Source: Lingula anatina
Lineage: Eukaryota; Brachiopoda; Lingulata; Lingulida; Lingulidae
Direction: 5' to 3'
Assembly (NCBI RefSeq): GCF_001039355.2
Contig: NW_019775047.1
Span: 80,387 to 144,386 of the forward strand
Length of the DNA: 64,000 bases
Shown: one piece after another, positions 1 through 12,749 of the stretch
Numbering within the stretch: the first letter of the stretch is position 1
Layout of the letters: each line of letters opens with the position of its first letter
Position numbers and translations under genes: made by a program
Notes under the pieces: model-generated
What the model was told of the DNA's origin: nothing
The model's database searches: none
Seen by the model: the letters and a program-made list of their open reading frames with translations, nothing else

Positions 1-1243
1 ATGTTTTGCAAGAAGTAAAAGTTCCATGTCCATTAAATGATAAATGCCCAATAATTAATAATGAACATCAAAGAAGTTCAACCTCTCTCAAAAATTATTC
101 AAAGCAAAGTGACTGGCTTTAAACAATAAACACTTGTTATTATTATTCATAATTGGGATAATGATGCTGATAATTGTGGGACATTCTATGTAATAACACA
201 ACATCAAAATTGTTTCACAGGATGTCATTAAAAACATCAATGAAAAGACCCGGCTCACAAATTGTTTCACACCTTGAAGGTAGTGTAATATTCATCTTGT
301 AATTCCCTAAAGAAAGCACTTTAATCTTCAATTCTAAGTGGGCTTTTCTTCCCCAGGGATTTTTAGTTATGTGTGTCAAAATATGTTGCGGCTAGTAAAA
401 CAGACAGAGGAATTCCCTTAGCCTTTCGAGGGTGATCTCATGACTTTACTGACCTTAGAATAATTGGATTTTTAATTTAGAACAATTTTTTACCATGAGG
501 GGCATTTTTTATAGACTGAGTAAAAATGTCTATAAAAGTTATGTTACTCCTATAGAAATATGTTTTATTTTGTCAATAACTATTTTCATCTACATTTACA
601 GCATTATGAAGTTAAATTAATCTAATGTTATTTTTGTCTACTAATTTCTATCACATTTTACTATTGGCAAAAGACAAAATGAATTTATAAGACATTTTTG
701 AGAAAAAATAATGGAGAGGGACATGAAAATAGTAACAGCCTACAAACCTCTGCGAACAATGTCATAAGCACTGAACATCACAGCTGACAAATCATCAGAC
801 TTGAAAAGACTAAATTAACTGTCACATTCAAAAGCAATTCAATAATAAATTCTATTGGAAAACCTGACATAAATGAAGTTCTGCTGCCAAAGAAGTAGAA
901 TTTTTCTACAAATGCACGTTCACCAAATAAACCTTTTCCGTCTCACTTCTACTATCCACAGGTGTGGGTACACAGGTTAACTCCTTAATTCCAATCAAAA
1001 CAAATTCATCAATAACAAATCCTTCAATAAGATTTACCTATTACTATATGTGTAAACTATCAGAATTGAAAGCATGTTTACACTTGCTCACTGGTTTTTA
1101 CGCATACTTGATCCAGGTGTGAGGTTGAAACAAAACAAAATTGTGTAAATATTTCAGAAAAATTTGAAAGATAAGTCCAATATCATTGTGTTTAATGAAA
1201 TGTAACTTTCACTCAAAATTAAATAAATGCTATTAATCAAATC

Positions 1244-1361
1244 TTTTTTTTTTTTTTGCAAGCTGAAGTAAAATTTCTTAACCACCATTGAAAACTTTTT
1301 ACATGAAATCTTATCTGGTCAAATTTGTTATTCCCTATATTTAAATGGAAAATGACAAAAA

Positions 1362-1412
<51 letters not shown>

Positions 1413-1425
1413 AATAAAAATAAAA
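1244..1425. repeat. T14 run followed by (AAAT)n microsatellite
   Basis: A run of 14 T at 1244-1257 is followed at about 1357-1425 by a long AAAT array that degenerates into AAAAT units at its right end. The long leucine/isoleucine/tyrosine-like frame read across it on the minus strand is an artefact of the repeat. Comparable AAAT/ATTT arrays recur in this window at about 15957, 24311, 26960 and 55669. Confidence 0.95.
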
Positions 1426-2084
1426 TATTGAAAATCTGCTTCCATTACCCCAGCAGAGACCAACATAACATTCTAGATAGTTTATATTTAGGACCAAATG
1501 GTTTTAGTTTGCACTCTTGGCTTGAACCTGGAATAAACCAAATTGTGTAAACAGGCCTTGTTGTCTGCTACTGACAACTATCAAATTGACAACTGTTAAT
1601 CCTAATGATAATCCTTCATAATCCTTTTATAGTCACAATGGATGTTGCTATGTACAATGTCATAGATACATGATGAATTACTTCTTGAAAGTTTCAAATT
1701 AGAAACATTTTCAATGCATAAATAACATAATTTTTCATCACAACAATAAGAATTTTTGCCTTGCATAGCTGCTTGAAGATTAATTGAAGGACATATCATT
1801 CCCAAATTATTTATAAAAGGTTAAAATAACATTTTGTTGCTTTATTGGGAAATTTTCAACAAACAACAGGGGCATAATCAACAAATTCCCTGAGATAGAA
1901 CAAAAGGAAAAGCAGAAAAATGTCAACATACATTTCAGGAAAAATTCCTCATAAAATGCATTATAAAGCAATACTTTACAAGTTCAGTTATTGAACTGTA
2001 TGTATCATCATAGAGACAAGAGACTAGGTTTATAAAAAAAAGTAAAAAAAAACAAAAAACAGATTTTATTGCAGATCTTGACGA

Positions 2085-2535
2085 ATCTCAGGAACCATCA
2101 GAACTGAATTATAAAACGCGGGATTCCGCATTTCAGTGGAAAAAGCTCATGTCTGATCATAACAGAAGCAGATGCTTGCAAATCCTACCCCTCGCCCAAA
2201 GATATCCAAATCCTTCCATATCCCAGCTACCAAAGCAGTCCAGTTTAACATTTCCAGAGTCCCCATGTGCATAATGATCTCGGAAGATCACACAAAACAT
2301 AGAACATCAGGAATCCCACTGTTTGATTTGCCCCTTGATGATAAACTCTAGCCTGCCCCTATTGTATCTACCCAGACTCCTTCCCGATAAAACTTACGAG
2401 GAAACAAAAGAGGAGATGTCGTTAAGAAGTTCAAATTTTCGGACCACAAAGGGGATTCAATAAGTGGCCTGTTAAAAGGCGGTGGGTTTAATAAGCCGTG
2501 GGTGGGGGATGGAAATAATAGCACCTGTAGGTTAA
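2085..2535. promoter_or_regulatory. Candidate conserved non-coding block
   Basis: This stretch is less AT-rich than its flanks, has no simple repeats and contains no open frame of note. It carries homeodomain/HOX-like words such as GATAAAACTTAC near 2387 and TTTAATAAGCC near 2487. These words are short and common, so the call rests mainly on the change of sequence texture. No function can be assigned from the sequence alone. Confidence 0.2.
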
Positions 2536-3801
2536 TGATTTTTAATGTCCAGCCTTAATTTTGAAAATTCTTTTTGGTCACTATCAGGTGATGTTGTTGT
2601 GTGTGTCCTTGGGTGATTATACATTTCTGAGCTATGGTAATGACTGGATCTTATCAATAGGGGAAAAATTATCAAACTTTCACAGATACATCATTTTGGA
2701 ATCATTAAAAATATATTTTTGTGTCTCAGTAGCATGTGTGCTACTTTTGCTGTCTAGAATTGACATTATAGTAACACAAGGTGGTCTGCTTTTCAGTTTT
2801 GTTGCTATATCTCTTAATGGGAACAGGAATGTTCTAATTTCAAGAATTTATGACTTAAAAAAAATTCAATGTCTGTAAATTAAGAATTTTTGCCCATTGA
2901 AAAGATGGAGTTATCACTGTTTGTTTTTTCAATTGCCACCTTTCCTTTCTAATTCAGATATCTTCCAGGTTCATTGACCAAGCATATGTATATATAAATA
3001 TACCCTGCACTTTATGACTCTGATCTTATTGGAACTATTGGAATTCTATCAGACAATATTACATAACTTGTGACACTGTAATATGATACAATAACAAACA
3101 ACATTTACTGCTTCAGAACTAATGTTTTAACTATTATAAACAATTGGACATTTACACTATAGCAATTTTGGGACAGAAGCTGTAATGCAAGTCAGTTACA
3201 CATTCTTATATATGTGATTATGAATTTATTTTGTGATCTGCGAAGACGTAACTTTTGGAGCGGGGTGACACAATACAGTTTCTTTGTTGATGAAATGGAA
3301 AACGTAATTTTAAATAAATGAACCGGGACCAAAATACCAGTCCAGTTAATTTTTTTTCTTTTTAAGTTAATATAGCTTTTTGAATCTAGAGATAAACATT
3401 CCATTTTTAAATTTTCGTTAATTTACCAACAGTTTAAAAAATTTTAAAAAGCAAAACAAAATAACAGCACTTATACTGTAATCTACTTGGCACAAATAAA
3501 ACACTACATTTAGCAAAAAATGTGGTTAGATGAATGCAAATCATGTTACTGTATATATTTTCAATAACAGATTTTGTGTTTATATTATATGTGTATATGT
3601 GTATATATCATGCATTATTTAAGATGTGAAATGACTAGTACATTACAATTATTGTACCATAACTAATGAAACCATTTTCTGTTTCAAACATATGCAGGCA
3701 GAATAAATAATGCATGGAATTCTGCACAGCATTTTGCAAAACGCATGTATTTGCTTTCACCTCAAACTATGAAGTCATATAAATTGAAAGTAGAAAGATG
3801 T

Positions 3802-3828
3802 GAAGAGAGAGAGAGAGAGAGAGAGAGA
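3802..3828. repeat. (GA)n microsatellite
   Basis: About 13 uninterrupted GA units, directly visible. Confidence 0.95.
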
Positions 3829-6800
3829 ACATATTTCTAGACAACTCGGTTTTCATAACATTTCTCTCTTCTTCTGCAACTATCTCACTGCTTAATTTCA
3901 AAATACATGGCCATGTTTTACACATTTTTGGCATCTGAAATGATAAAAATCATGCAAGGACCAAAAACTTCAAATAGTCCCTACTGTAAACACTGCTCCT
4001 CGCAGGAAAATAAACAGCCGCTTCGCTATCATATCAACAGATAGCTGTATTTTCACAATATTTTCCTCTGGAGTAGAGTTATCCTTTAAGCCAACACCAT
4101 CTCTTGATAGGCAGATTGTACAAATACCTCTCAGGTAGCTATGAAAACAATGGAGAGAGAAGGGGGTTCAGCTCCAAGGTCGCAGACTTGAAACTGAGAA
4201 GATCTATTATTTCAATTTTCTCGCAATCTGACATTTAGCATTCTTACAGCTGGCCGACTTCTGAATAAAGGCGCTTAATTGGGAGAAATTGCAAAGTTTC
4301 TTTGCAGTTTTGAGATTTTAGCATTGAGAGTTTAAGAGAATAATAAATTATTACCCCCTTATCCATTGTCTTAAAAAATCGATTCATAGTTCACTTTATT
4401 ACATGTACATGTATAATGCTAGTACTCAAGTGTAAACATTCTTTTGTCTGATTTAAATTTACTCCCTCAAATAAGTCGCTGTAGCCACATATGAAAAGAA
4501 TGAAGAATATAATGACAAAATACAGACAGAGAGTAATTCAATAAATTAAAACTCAATCGAAAATAAATGGAAATAGGTGATATGTAGCAAAAACAAAAAA
4601 ATCAACATACATCTCTTTTAAACATAAACAAAACCCACTAAAAACAGTGTTAAACTTGGCATTATGTAAAAGTTGTAGCACATTCCCTGCTGGAGCTGCT
4701 ACTTCTGATTAGTTCTTTATCATGAATTGTCAGCGGTGGATTCCGTTCTCTAGAACATCTATCTCGGCCATCTTGGGAGGTCATGTCGCTCATGGCAATC
4801 GTTCCACTTGTTCTTCTGTTGTCAAAGATCAATTTTTATCACTGGGGACCAGAATGGCAGTAGGTGGACATAGATAACTATAAAATATTTCTCTTTTTTT
4901 AAATAAACTGAGCTGAAAATCAGAATTAGCTATCCTCGTACTGCAGTCATTTGGTAATATGTGAGCATATAACAATTAAGATTTGGGTCAAAACAAAAAA
5001 AATTGTCAATTTCAATTTGATGTATTTCAGTGGCTATTTCCATCTGGTACTTTTGAAATACAACATTGTAAATGCAACTGTCAATCTAATCAAGAAGGTG
5101 TACAACTTCTTGATCTGATTGAACATATAGTCCATAGTTATAACTCATACACTCATCATTTTTGGGATATATGATTTTGTAATATATGAAAAAATTCTCA
5201 TAAATAATTATTTGCACATTTACTTAAACTGTACGTAAAGAAGAGAAAAGAAATATCAGAAAAAATTGAGGAAAACTGCCTCTTGCTTATCTTTTCTGAA
5301 TCCCCATCTTGTAAACTGACCGCAATTAAGCAACGACTGCGTATAGGTTTACATTTTAACAAGAATAAGTGGATAAGCTTCTGGTTCAAAATTACAAGCA
5401 AAACTTACACCTGCAGTTTCCTTTGTTGTTTTTTGTCTCAAAGTCGAGTTTTTTTAATGATAGGAACTCTTCGCCTGTCGTTCACGCAGCGAGGGAGCTA
5501 CTCTGGCACTTAGAGACAAATGTTAGTTTACTTGATTAGGAAATGGAAAGATAAAGATCCAGGCTAATTAAAATGTACTGGGTTGACTTACTTTTCAATA
5601 CATTGCTACTTTTTAAGTGTTTGGAATTTGCAGGAGATTTGAATTGAAACAAATACATTGACACAAATTGGATCTTGATCAGTAACGACATCTTGTGATT
5701 TTTAGGTGTCACTTGCAGCCCCTAGGGGCATTTGGATTTGTCAGAGTGTCTTTTGGTTAAACGTGAAAGAATTTTTTTCTAATTGAAACAGGTGAAATGA
5801 TGTTTTTCTGGATTACACATACATTGCTTGTAAATCAGTTACAATAGTTCTATTAGATTTCCATGTGGTTTTTGTTAAGTTTAAAGACAAAAAATGACTA
5901 GAGAATTAGTTCTGTTGTCAAAGAAAAATTCCATTACAAACTTGGTAAAGTGAAATTTGTTATCCTTCAATAAACCCTACAAAAAGCCTTTAGATAAAAC
6001 ACAAAATTAATACCAGTAGCAAAAACTATTTTCTATTCCAAATTATGATAAAAACAAGATGTAACCATACATATTTTTCACACATTTTTTTCTTTTGGCA
6101 TACAAAGAACAAGATGTACAAAACAATCCATAGAGGACAAGTGTTACTAGTTAACTAGAGCCTTAGACAAATGTTTTTTCTTGGCCCATGTGACTGTGAC
6201 TAAACGTGTGTGCAGACATGAGCGTGGTGGACCACAGTATTATACAAGATGGCAAGGGGTGACAGGCTGTGCCCTTGTTTTGCCCTTTTCTTCCAAAATA
6301 TCAAATTTCTGATAAAATCTTCATAGAGGTTTCAGCAACGATCATTCTTAAACAAGCCTGGGCTATAAAGCAAAATTTCATCTATCTAAACCAAACATAA
6401 ATGAAAAGTCAGATAAAAACCCGACTCCCATTTTACCTGCCTTGAATGGAGCAACAAAAACATCCTGATTTCACTGAGAGAGATGCTCTGAGCATCCCTC
6501 CAACAGACCAATCACAGCTCAGCGCTGTTCACTCGTTCACTGATACAAAACATTGTAACAGTTGTGGTCTACACAACGTACCGCACACTGTGGCATGTTT
6601 TGGGCGCAGTTGTTCTGTAGAATAGCAGTGTTTTGTTTTTGAAATATTTTGAGGGAGAGGACAACAGAGAGAGTTCACAGGTACTGATCTCTTTCAAATT
6701 TTGGGAAAAAAAAACATTTAATAACAGAAACACTGTCACATAGTTGACTATCCGATACAACACTGAAGCAGAAGTGGATTATATATATATATGCCGTTTA

Positions 6801-7562
6801 TTTTTCCATTGATGATACAACCTGAAGTTGACCACAAGTACAGAAGGTAATTCATTGCTTTATTTTCACCTTTCATGTTCTCTAGACATGATTGATTATG
6901 GCCATTCTTTATCTGATCAATTTTTTTTTTCATTTTGGTAAAATATTTTGTTAACTTCTAAAAATGCCCAATTTTCATCATTCTCATCAAAATGGATTTT
7001 TTTTTTGTTAAATAAAGAAAAATTAACTTCTTAAATTGTGTTAAGTCAACCAAAAATGCCAAACTTAACAAAAATGTTCAAGCAGATAGGTGCTAAATCA
7101 ATTTATTGCTTAAAAACTTATTCACAGACTGCATTATTAAATGCAATAAATCAGAGATCAAAATCCAATTAAATTATTGGATTTTACAACAAACTGTAGT
7201 ACTTGAAGTTTGCCATTCACCAACTAAGTGCAGGGTATAACTAACAGATTAGACCAGGGCTTTACAGCAAGATTGAAAAGCCATAAATAATGTGATATTT
7301 GTAATTAAATATTCAAACTATGTCACTTACATTAACATTTGTAATACTCACTGAACATAACACTAAACTGATGCTTAGTTGAGAGGGATCATACATATTA
7401 TATCAAATTCAATGAATTGATTTCAATTCTTTTGCAAATTCAGGTATAAAACTCCCCAAACTTGATGAAATCAAAATTGTGCATTTTAAGTATCAGTTGT
7501 CAAGCTACATTCCGTGGTTTCTCTTCTTCTTCCAAAGCTGAATTCACAGGGGGAGGGTATTT

Positions 7563-7801
7563 GGGGGGGGGGGGGGTGCTGGAGAGAGCTGGAAAGGGTA
7601 CCTCTGCAGAAGTAACCTACTAGAACTTAGTAAAGTGAGTGGTAACATTTTATTTCAGTGCCAAGTAAAACAAATTTTATAATATGGTAGTGTCAATCAA
7701 GACAGTGTTTTCCTGCTTCTCCCCAAAAAAACTTTTATATCGGAAGGTGTGTGTGTCTGCTGTGTGTGTGTGTGTGTGTGTGTGGTGGGGGGGGGGGGGG
7801 A
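7563..7801. repeat. G14 run, (GT)n array and G15 run
   Basis: A 14-base G run at about 7563-7576 is followed at about 7746-7784 by an interrupted GT array that passes directly into a second G run (about 7787-7801). Long G runs recur in the window at 14527, 20041, 49035 and 51252 and are likely sites of length error in the assembly. Confidence 0.9.
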
Positions 7802-8470
7802 GGTCAGGACATAGAGGGAGAGAGGGAAGAAAGGAGGGAGAAGACCTCTTCATATCAGAGTAACAGCGACATTTTAGTTCTGTGACTGGAAATAAGCTTC
7901 TACCCAGACAGTGGCACTATGACAGAGTCACCTAATGGTCTCAGATCACATGGGACAGTGGCTGATTTATAGACTTAATCAAAAAACATTAATTTAGGGT
8001 TATTCATTAACCTTATGGAGAGCTCTGTACACAAAGCCAATCTAAGTGAAGTATACATACAAGTTCATTATGTAAGGCAACAATTACACGAATTCAAGAG
8101 GACAGTTTAATTTAGACATATTTTATGACTAACTGTGTGACAATCTGTATGGTTGATTGATAGCCTTCCATTCATACAACTCGGAGGCTCAATTTTAAAG
8201 TTACAAGTTAGACCTTCATATAGCAAAATATTATTTTTTTTCTTTTGAAAGGAGTTCACCAGTCTCCATCTCCTTAAAAAGAGTAACTCATAATTAGTTT
8301 TTGATCACTATTTTATAAAATGTTTAGCATATAGTGTACTGCACCTTAGAAAATTATTTATTTGCTGTTTGAGGTCCATCTCCCACTGTGTGAATTTTTA
8401 AAACAATGTATTCTGTGAGCGACTTTATCATAGGACCACAATTATCTCAGAAATTGATTTAGCAAACTAA

Positions 8471-8686
8471 GGGCGCATTCCCATAGATTTTAGATTGATC
8501 TATCCCCGTGGGGAGTCTCACTAGATTACTGTCAGATAATCCGGCTTAAATGTCCGTCCCGCCTACTACAAGCTGCAAAGGCGTAATTAACTTCTGTGCG
8601 CGGTCGGCTGACTGCAATTTAGCGTGAACCCCCCAGGGAGTTAGGTCAATCTAGTAAGACCGATCTAAATCTCTGGGAATGCCCTC
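8471..8686. mobile_element. PIF/Harbinger-like MITE, family A copy 1
   Basis: This 216-bp element has no coding capacity and is bounded by TAA on both sides (8468-8470 and 8687-8689), matching the 3-bp TWA target duplication of the PIF/Harbinger superfamily. The left end reads GGGCGCATTCCCATAGATTT. The right end in reverse complement reads GAGGGCATTCCCAGAGATTT, so the terminal inverted repeats extend about 30 bp with a few mismatches and continue into a GATC-containing segment. A second full-length copy in the same orientation lies at 29686-29899, roughly 85-90 % identical by eye across the interior. The interior is richer in CpG than its surroundings. The superfamily call rests on the target duplication and end structure only; no transposase is present. 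Confidence 0.8.
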
Positions 8687-9161
8687 TAAGTTTCTACCAC
8701 TGTTATTTAAGGCAGTGCCATACCTAGTAACAGAAGATAACCCAAAACCAATTAATTAAGTGAGGCTAGGATAACAGTGCTGATTAAGTTATCATATCAC
8801 CTTTAATTAACATATACATGTACAAGCACACAGGTTGGCAGAGAGATTTGATGGCAGGACAAGGTGGGTTTGAAAGGTTCAAAAGCACTGCCCTTTTGGT
8901 TGGAAAAGTAATTGCTCTGAACCCAAAATTCAGTCTTGGTTTTATATACCATTTTTCAAGTTGGTTTAACAAAGGGGGTAAAAAGGTCCATTTTTTTTAC
9001 AGTACCCCCTCCCCTTAACCTGTATTTATTTGCTGGCTTACATATTTAGCAAAGTGGAAGATAGGGAAGGGTCAAAGGGTGATAAATTTTATTTAAATAA
9101 TAATATTAAAATATTAAAACTTACTTATGAGACAAAAAACTACAATTTACACTTACACTAA

Positions 9162-9226
9162 CACACCCTAAGCTGTGGGAGAGTGTATTTCAAAACCTCG
9201 AAGTACCAGGTTCAAACTCAGAAATT
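9162..9226 (+). repeat. Possible tRNA-derived relic (SINE head or tRNA pseudogene)
   Basis: TAAGCTGTGGGAGAG at 9169-9183 resembles an internal A box, and GGTTCAAACTC at 9209-9219 resembles a B box. Their start-to-start spacing is 40 bp, close to that in a tRNA. Between them ATTTC and GAAGT could form a five-pair anticodon-type stem around an 8-base loop, one base too long. No convincing acceptor stem is present, so a functional tRNA is unlikely. A degenerate tRNA-derived SINE or pseudogene is the better reading, and chance is not excluded. Confidence 0.28.
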
Positions 9227-9879
9227 CTGTATTATGATATCTATTGGTCAAGTAGAAATCTCAAGTGGTCAGTATTAATGATCTCTATTGGTCAGGTTAG
9301 TAATCCCACTATGTGAGCTGTTGGTTTGGGCCTATTGAGATTACTAATCCAGTTAAAACAGATTAGGATCAGTGGTTACAAGAGCTTGCTGATCCATACA
9401 GTACACGGTGGTCTTTGAAATCACACCAGTCGGTTTGAATTAAGATGGCAAAATATGACTGCATTACCCCATGCAGCACATGATAACATTAAATGATTAG
9501 AGTTATTTCTGTCACAGCTAATAAACCAGTAGTCAAAATATGAAACTTTTAATAGACTGGAATGTTTTTTAAAAATAATTTTTGTATCCAACTGAGAATA
9601 CTATAACTGTTTTAAAAAAACATACATATTTGCTTTTCAAGAATTGATACAATGAAATACAGTATGTACTTGAGGACCAAGTGAACTTCTAGTTTTTATA
9701 TGACATCAGATTTGTGTTGTCAAAAAGTCCACAGGGATAAAGCTATACAGGAAACTGTGCCAGAACCTAAATCACACAAATAATGTCAATGTATCAAGAA
9801 ATTAAATCGTCTTTCTATAAAAAAGGGCAGAGGATCTTCAGAACCTTTGGCCAGCCATTAGTCTGGTTTAATGGCCATC

Positions 9880-10075
9880 GGTCAAATACAGCGTACCCTT
9901 TGACATCTAAGGTGTCAACCATATTGCCAGATGTCAATAAACATACATTACGTTTCCAAACATGGCTAATTGTGCGTAATAATCGTGCCACAATGGTATT
10001 GCACGGGAAGCACAGGGTTCACTTTTCATATTTTCTTTCTTTTTATGAATTCTGCATCTTCCTGTAAGTTTCCAC
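9880..10075. promoter_or_regulatory. Candidate conserved non-coding block
   Basis: A low-repeat block with a near-palindromic TGACATCTAAGGTGTCA around 9900-9916, containing a T-box-like AGGTGT half-site. Downstream are a forkhead-like TCAATAAACA and a CG-containing GTGCGTAATAATCGTGCC. A 94-codon frame crosses the block but has no recognisable similarity. The regulatory reading is inference from motif density and sequence texture. Confidence 0.25.
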
Positions 10076-10199
10076 AAAGGTGGCAGATATGAAGGTGTAA
10101 TAAAAATGTCCTCAGAGGAAATTCATTACTGGTAGGATGTTTGAGGAACGTTTAAAAAATAAAAGGAAATTTTGCTAAAACGGAGGCGTTGATTCAGGT

Positions 10200-10800
10200 G
10201 AGCCAAGATCTACCATTATGACCAATAAAAACAAAGGTCTCATAGCTCCCATTCAGCAAGAAAGCCATGTTTTTATAAACCAGCCTGACTGTTTACGCAG
10301 GCTCACAAAACCAGCGTTTACCCTCAATTTAATATGCTTACACAAGCAAATGAAACTGAACGGCAATGAAATGAATGATATATAATTCTACCCCTTGATA
10401 CGAAGGGCAAATTTGGATAGTCAGTCCCATCAAATTTGGTTCAGCGATTAGATCAATCAATGAGAACAAATACCAATATGCCCCATTGGCTAATATAAGC
10501 TCATCTGAGAAAAGAACTATAAGTTTTCGATAATGTTAGGGTTATTAAGCATGAAAAAGGGAGACCCAGTTCGTAGTCAATGTTATTACTCTTCGCGGCA
10601 TTGTGTTTTCACACTGCCTGCCCGTGTGTTGTCCGACTGCACGCATTAATGTTTTCTCTGAAAGCAAAGAGAACGATTGGGCCTTCATCAATATGTCAGA
10701 TATTGAGCAGTTCTTCTAAATGAGAATCAATAACTATTACAACTGCACCTTCTTGTTATCCACCACGTGAAAACAGGAGTGAAAACACGGAACGATTTTT
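10200..10800. promoter_or_regulatory. Candidate conserved non-coding block
   Basis: About 600 bp almost free of simple repeats, with motif-rich text: TTTAATATGC near 10330, GATTAGATCAATCAATGAG near 10447 (adjacent homeodomain and PBX-like words), GAACAAAT (Sox-like) just after it, and CACGTG near 10765. It lacks open frames longer than about 40 codons on the plus strand until 10767. Function is unknown. Confidence 0.25.
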
Positions 10801-12079
10801 CGCAACTTTCTCATAACCTGGTCTATTCATCTCTCATGCATGTTGGTTTACATAGAGATGTGAAGAGGCCAACACCTATTGTGAAAAGGGAAAACGTTTT
10901 TCTCACCAAAGTGATATACCATTACTGCAGAGTATCAAACCCGAGAAATTGTATGACCTCGAGGACAATGAGTACATTCAAACAATCCTGGAGAATGAAC
11001 AGGAGGATTGGGGGTCTTCAGAGCTGCATTTTTAAAATCGAGTAAAATTGTGCTAGATACTAAGGACCCATAGTTTATTGGCTGGTAACTGAAAAAGATT
11101 TGAACACCACTGCAAATATCCAGGCTGGTCCAGAGACATATCTGCAGATGTATGGACAAAAGTTTTCTTTTCATGGAATATACAGACCACGGAAAAGTTT
11201 TCAAAACGTGTCTTTGAGGATTCTACCACGTGTTTTATGTGCAGATAGGAACAGGACATGGAGCAAAAATTATAATTTTTAATTCAACAAGGTTATCATG
11301 GAAAAGCAGCTTTGGTGAGATTTAATAATGTCTCAAATAGGAGGATAAAAAAGGCAAAATTTTGTTAAAATTAACTTTAATCAATTTTGCAGACTAAAAA
11401 TATTTTTTTAAAAACTGTTTTAACAGGGTTTTACTACTTCTCAGGATTTTAAAGTCAAATTGCAGGAGAAAAAAATTAAGGAAGAACAAGTTATCCACCA
11501 TCTGAATTTTTCAAAAAACAGTCATCACTGACATTCACAGGTGACAGTGTAGTGCATGACCTTTCCCCTAACCTGTGGGCAAGCAAACATTTTGAGGACC
11601 GAATGCATTTTCCTTAAACATAGGAAGAGAGAGGATTGGTTGAAGCCACTCTGGATCAACTCTGAAAGTCACTAACAGGTAGGATTGTGGCCTTACTGTT
11701 TGAGATTTCAAGAAAAAGAGGGTGGGCAATGGAGGTTCAGATTTTTTATTAATATATAAATATAGTGTGGGCTCAGATTTTCAGTGGCATCCATTTGAAA
11801 GAAATGAGACATAATTTCAGAAAAATATGCCAAATATGTGTATGTTACAAGATTTAAAAAATGCTTAATCATACACAGTATATTCATAGAAACAAATGAA
11901 CAAGGACTAACAAGGACATATCATTTCCAATTAGTTACAAAAATAGGTATGATAGAGTTACATGGATTGTTTAGTCATTCCAAGTGCATACAACTCAAGT
12001 TGAAGAAGGAAAAATAATTAAATTAAGAAAAAAAAAACATTTTTTGAAAGATAAGGACCCACCACAAATTTATGCTATT

Positions 12080-12330
12080 CCCATGTAAGCTTCCCTAATC
12101 CACTTAGGGCTTTTAGGACACCCACACGTTTAATTGATAGTAAAAACAAAGTCATTAAATAAAGTGACATTGCAATAAGGTCAGAAAAATAAGTCCCGAT
12201 GGTCCCGTCTTTCATCTCAATAGATCCCCGTACCACGTCCTGCCTGTCTACGCTGCCACTGTGGTAATAAACTTCACAACACGAGCCGATAATGTAGCCT
12301 CCATTTTGTTCTACACACAATATAAGTTGC
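12080..12330. promoter_or_regulatory. Candidate conserved non-coding block
   Basis: Balanced composition with scattered CpG and homeodomain-like words (TTTAATTGATAG near 12130, TCATTAAATAAAG near 12152, GGTAATAAACTTC near 12262). The 81-codon minus-strand frame over it has no recognisable domain. I infer a regulatory element only from texture. Confidence 0.2.
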
Positions 12331-12692
12331 CGTAATTTTTCTTCTCTGATTGTTTTATCCCTGTGATCACTGTAAGCTTCTCTCGGGCATGCACACCCTT
12401 TTGATGTTGTCTGCGTTCTGCCCGAAGAGAGAGGTATTACTTATAATTACCTGTAATCAACATACTTGAAAACAAGACCAGAAAACATAAGGTGCACCAT
12501 GGGTGAGAAGGACATGGAAATGATGTGTAAGCGAGGACAGGGTGTATTACCTGGGGTAATGCAGAGAGAAAGGTCAATTCTTACCTGGTGGACCCCAGGT
12601 GTGTTAAAAGTGAGAACTTACTGGAATTCAGGTGTGAAATACTTCATCATTTTCCCATGGAAGTGCTTGGTCGTGAGGTGTAAGTGCATGGA

Positions 12693-12749
12693 AGTGTGTG
12701 TGTATGTATGTGCGTGCGTGCGTGTGTGTGTGAGAGAGAGAGAGAGAGA
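12693..12749. repeat. Compound (GT)n/(GTAT)n/(GCGT)n/(GA)n microsatellite
   Basis: Successive GT, GTAT, GCGT, GT and GA blocks are visible. The alternating purine-pyrimidine part could adopt Z-DNA. A 99-codon frame ends in the array and is an artefact of it. Confidence 0.93.

Larger units (their letters stand above)
1..8467. other. Non-coding tract, no gene recognised
   Basis: I see no coding exon, rRNA or tRNA here. Open frames are all below about 105 codons and show no recognisable domain. The tract holds an AAAT array near 1.4 kb, a GA array near 3.8 kb, G runs and a GT array near 7.6-7.8 kb, and a TA run at about 6780-6792. One stretch (about 2085-2535) is less AT-rich and free of simple repeats and is listed separately as a possible regulatory block. 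The stretch at about 4680-4870 has a similar look but nothing specific in it. Confidence 0.6.

Noticed and set aside
4983-5174. Short frame following TGTATTTCAG with several cysteines
   Set aside because: The acceptor is weak, no good donor follows, and the residues match no family I know.
9237-9360. Repeated ATTGGTCA words and inverted GATTACTAATCC/GGTTAGTAATCC near 9.3 kb as a transposon
   Set aside because: Arms are only about 13 bp with mismatches, and there are no target duplications or other copies in the window. The TGGTCA words are covered by the hexamer finding.
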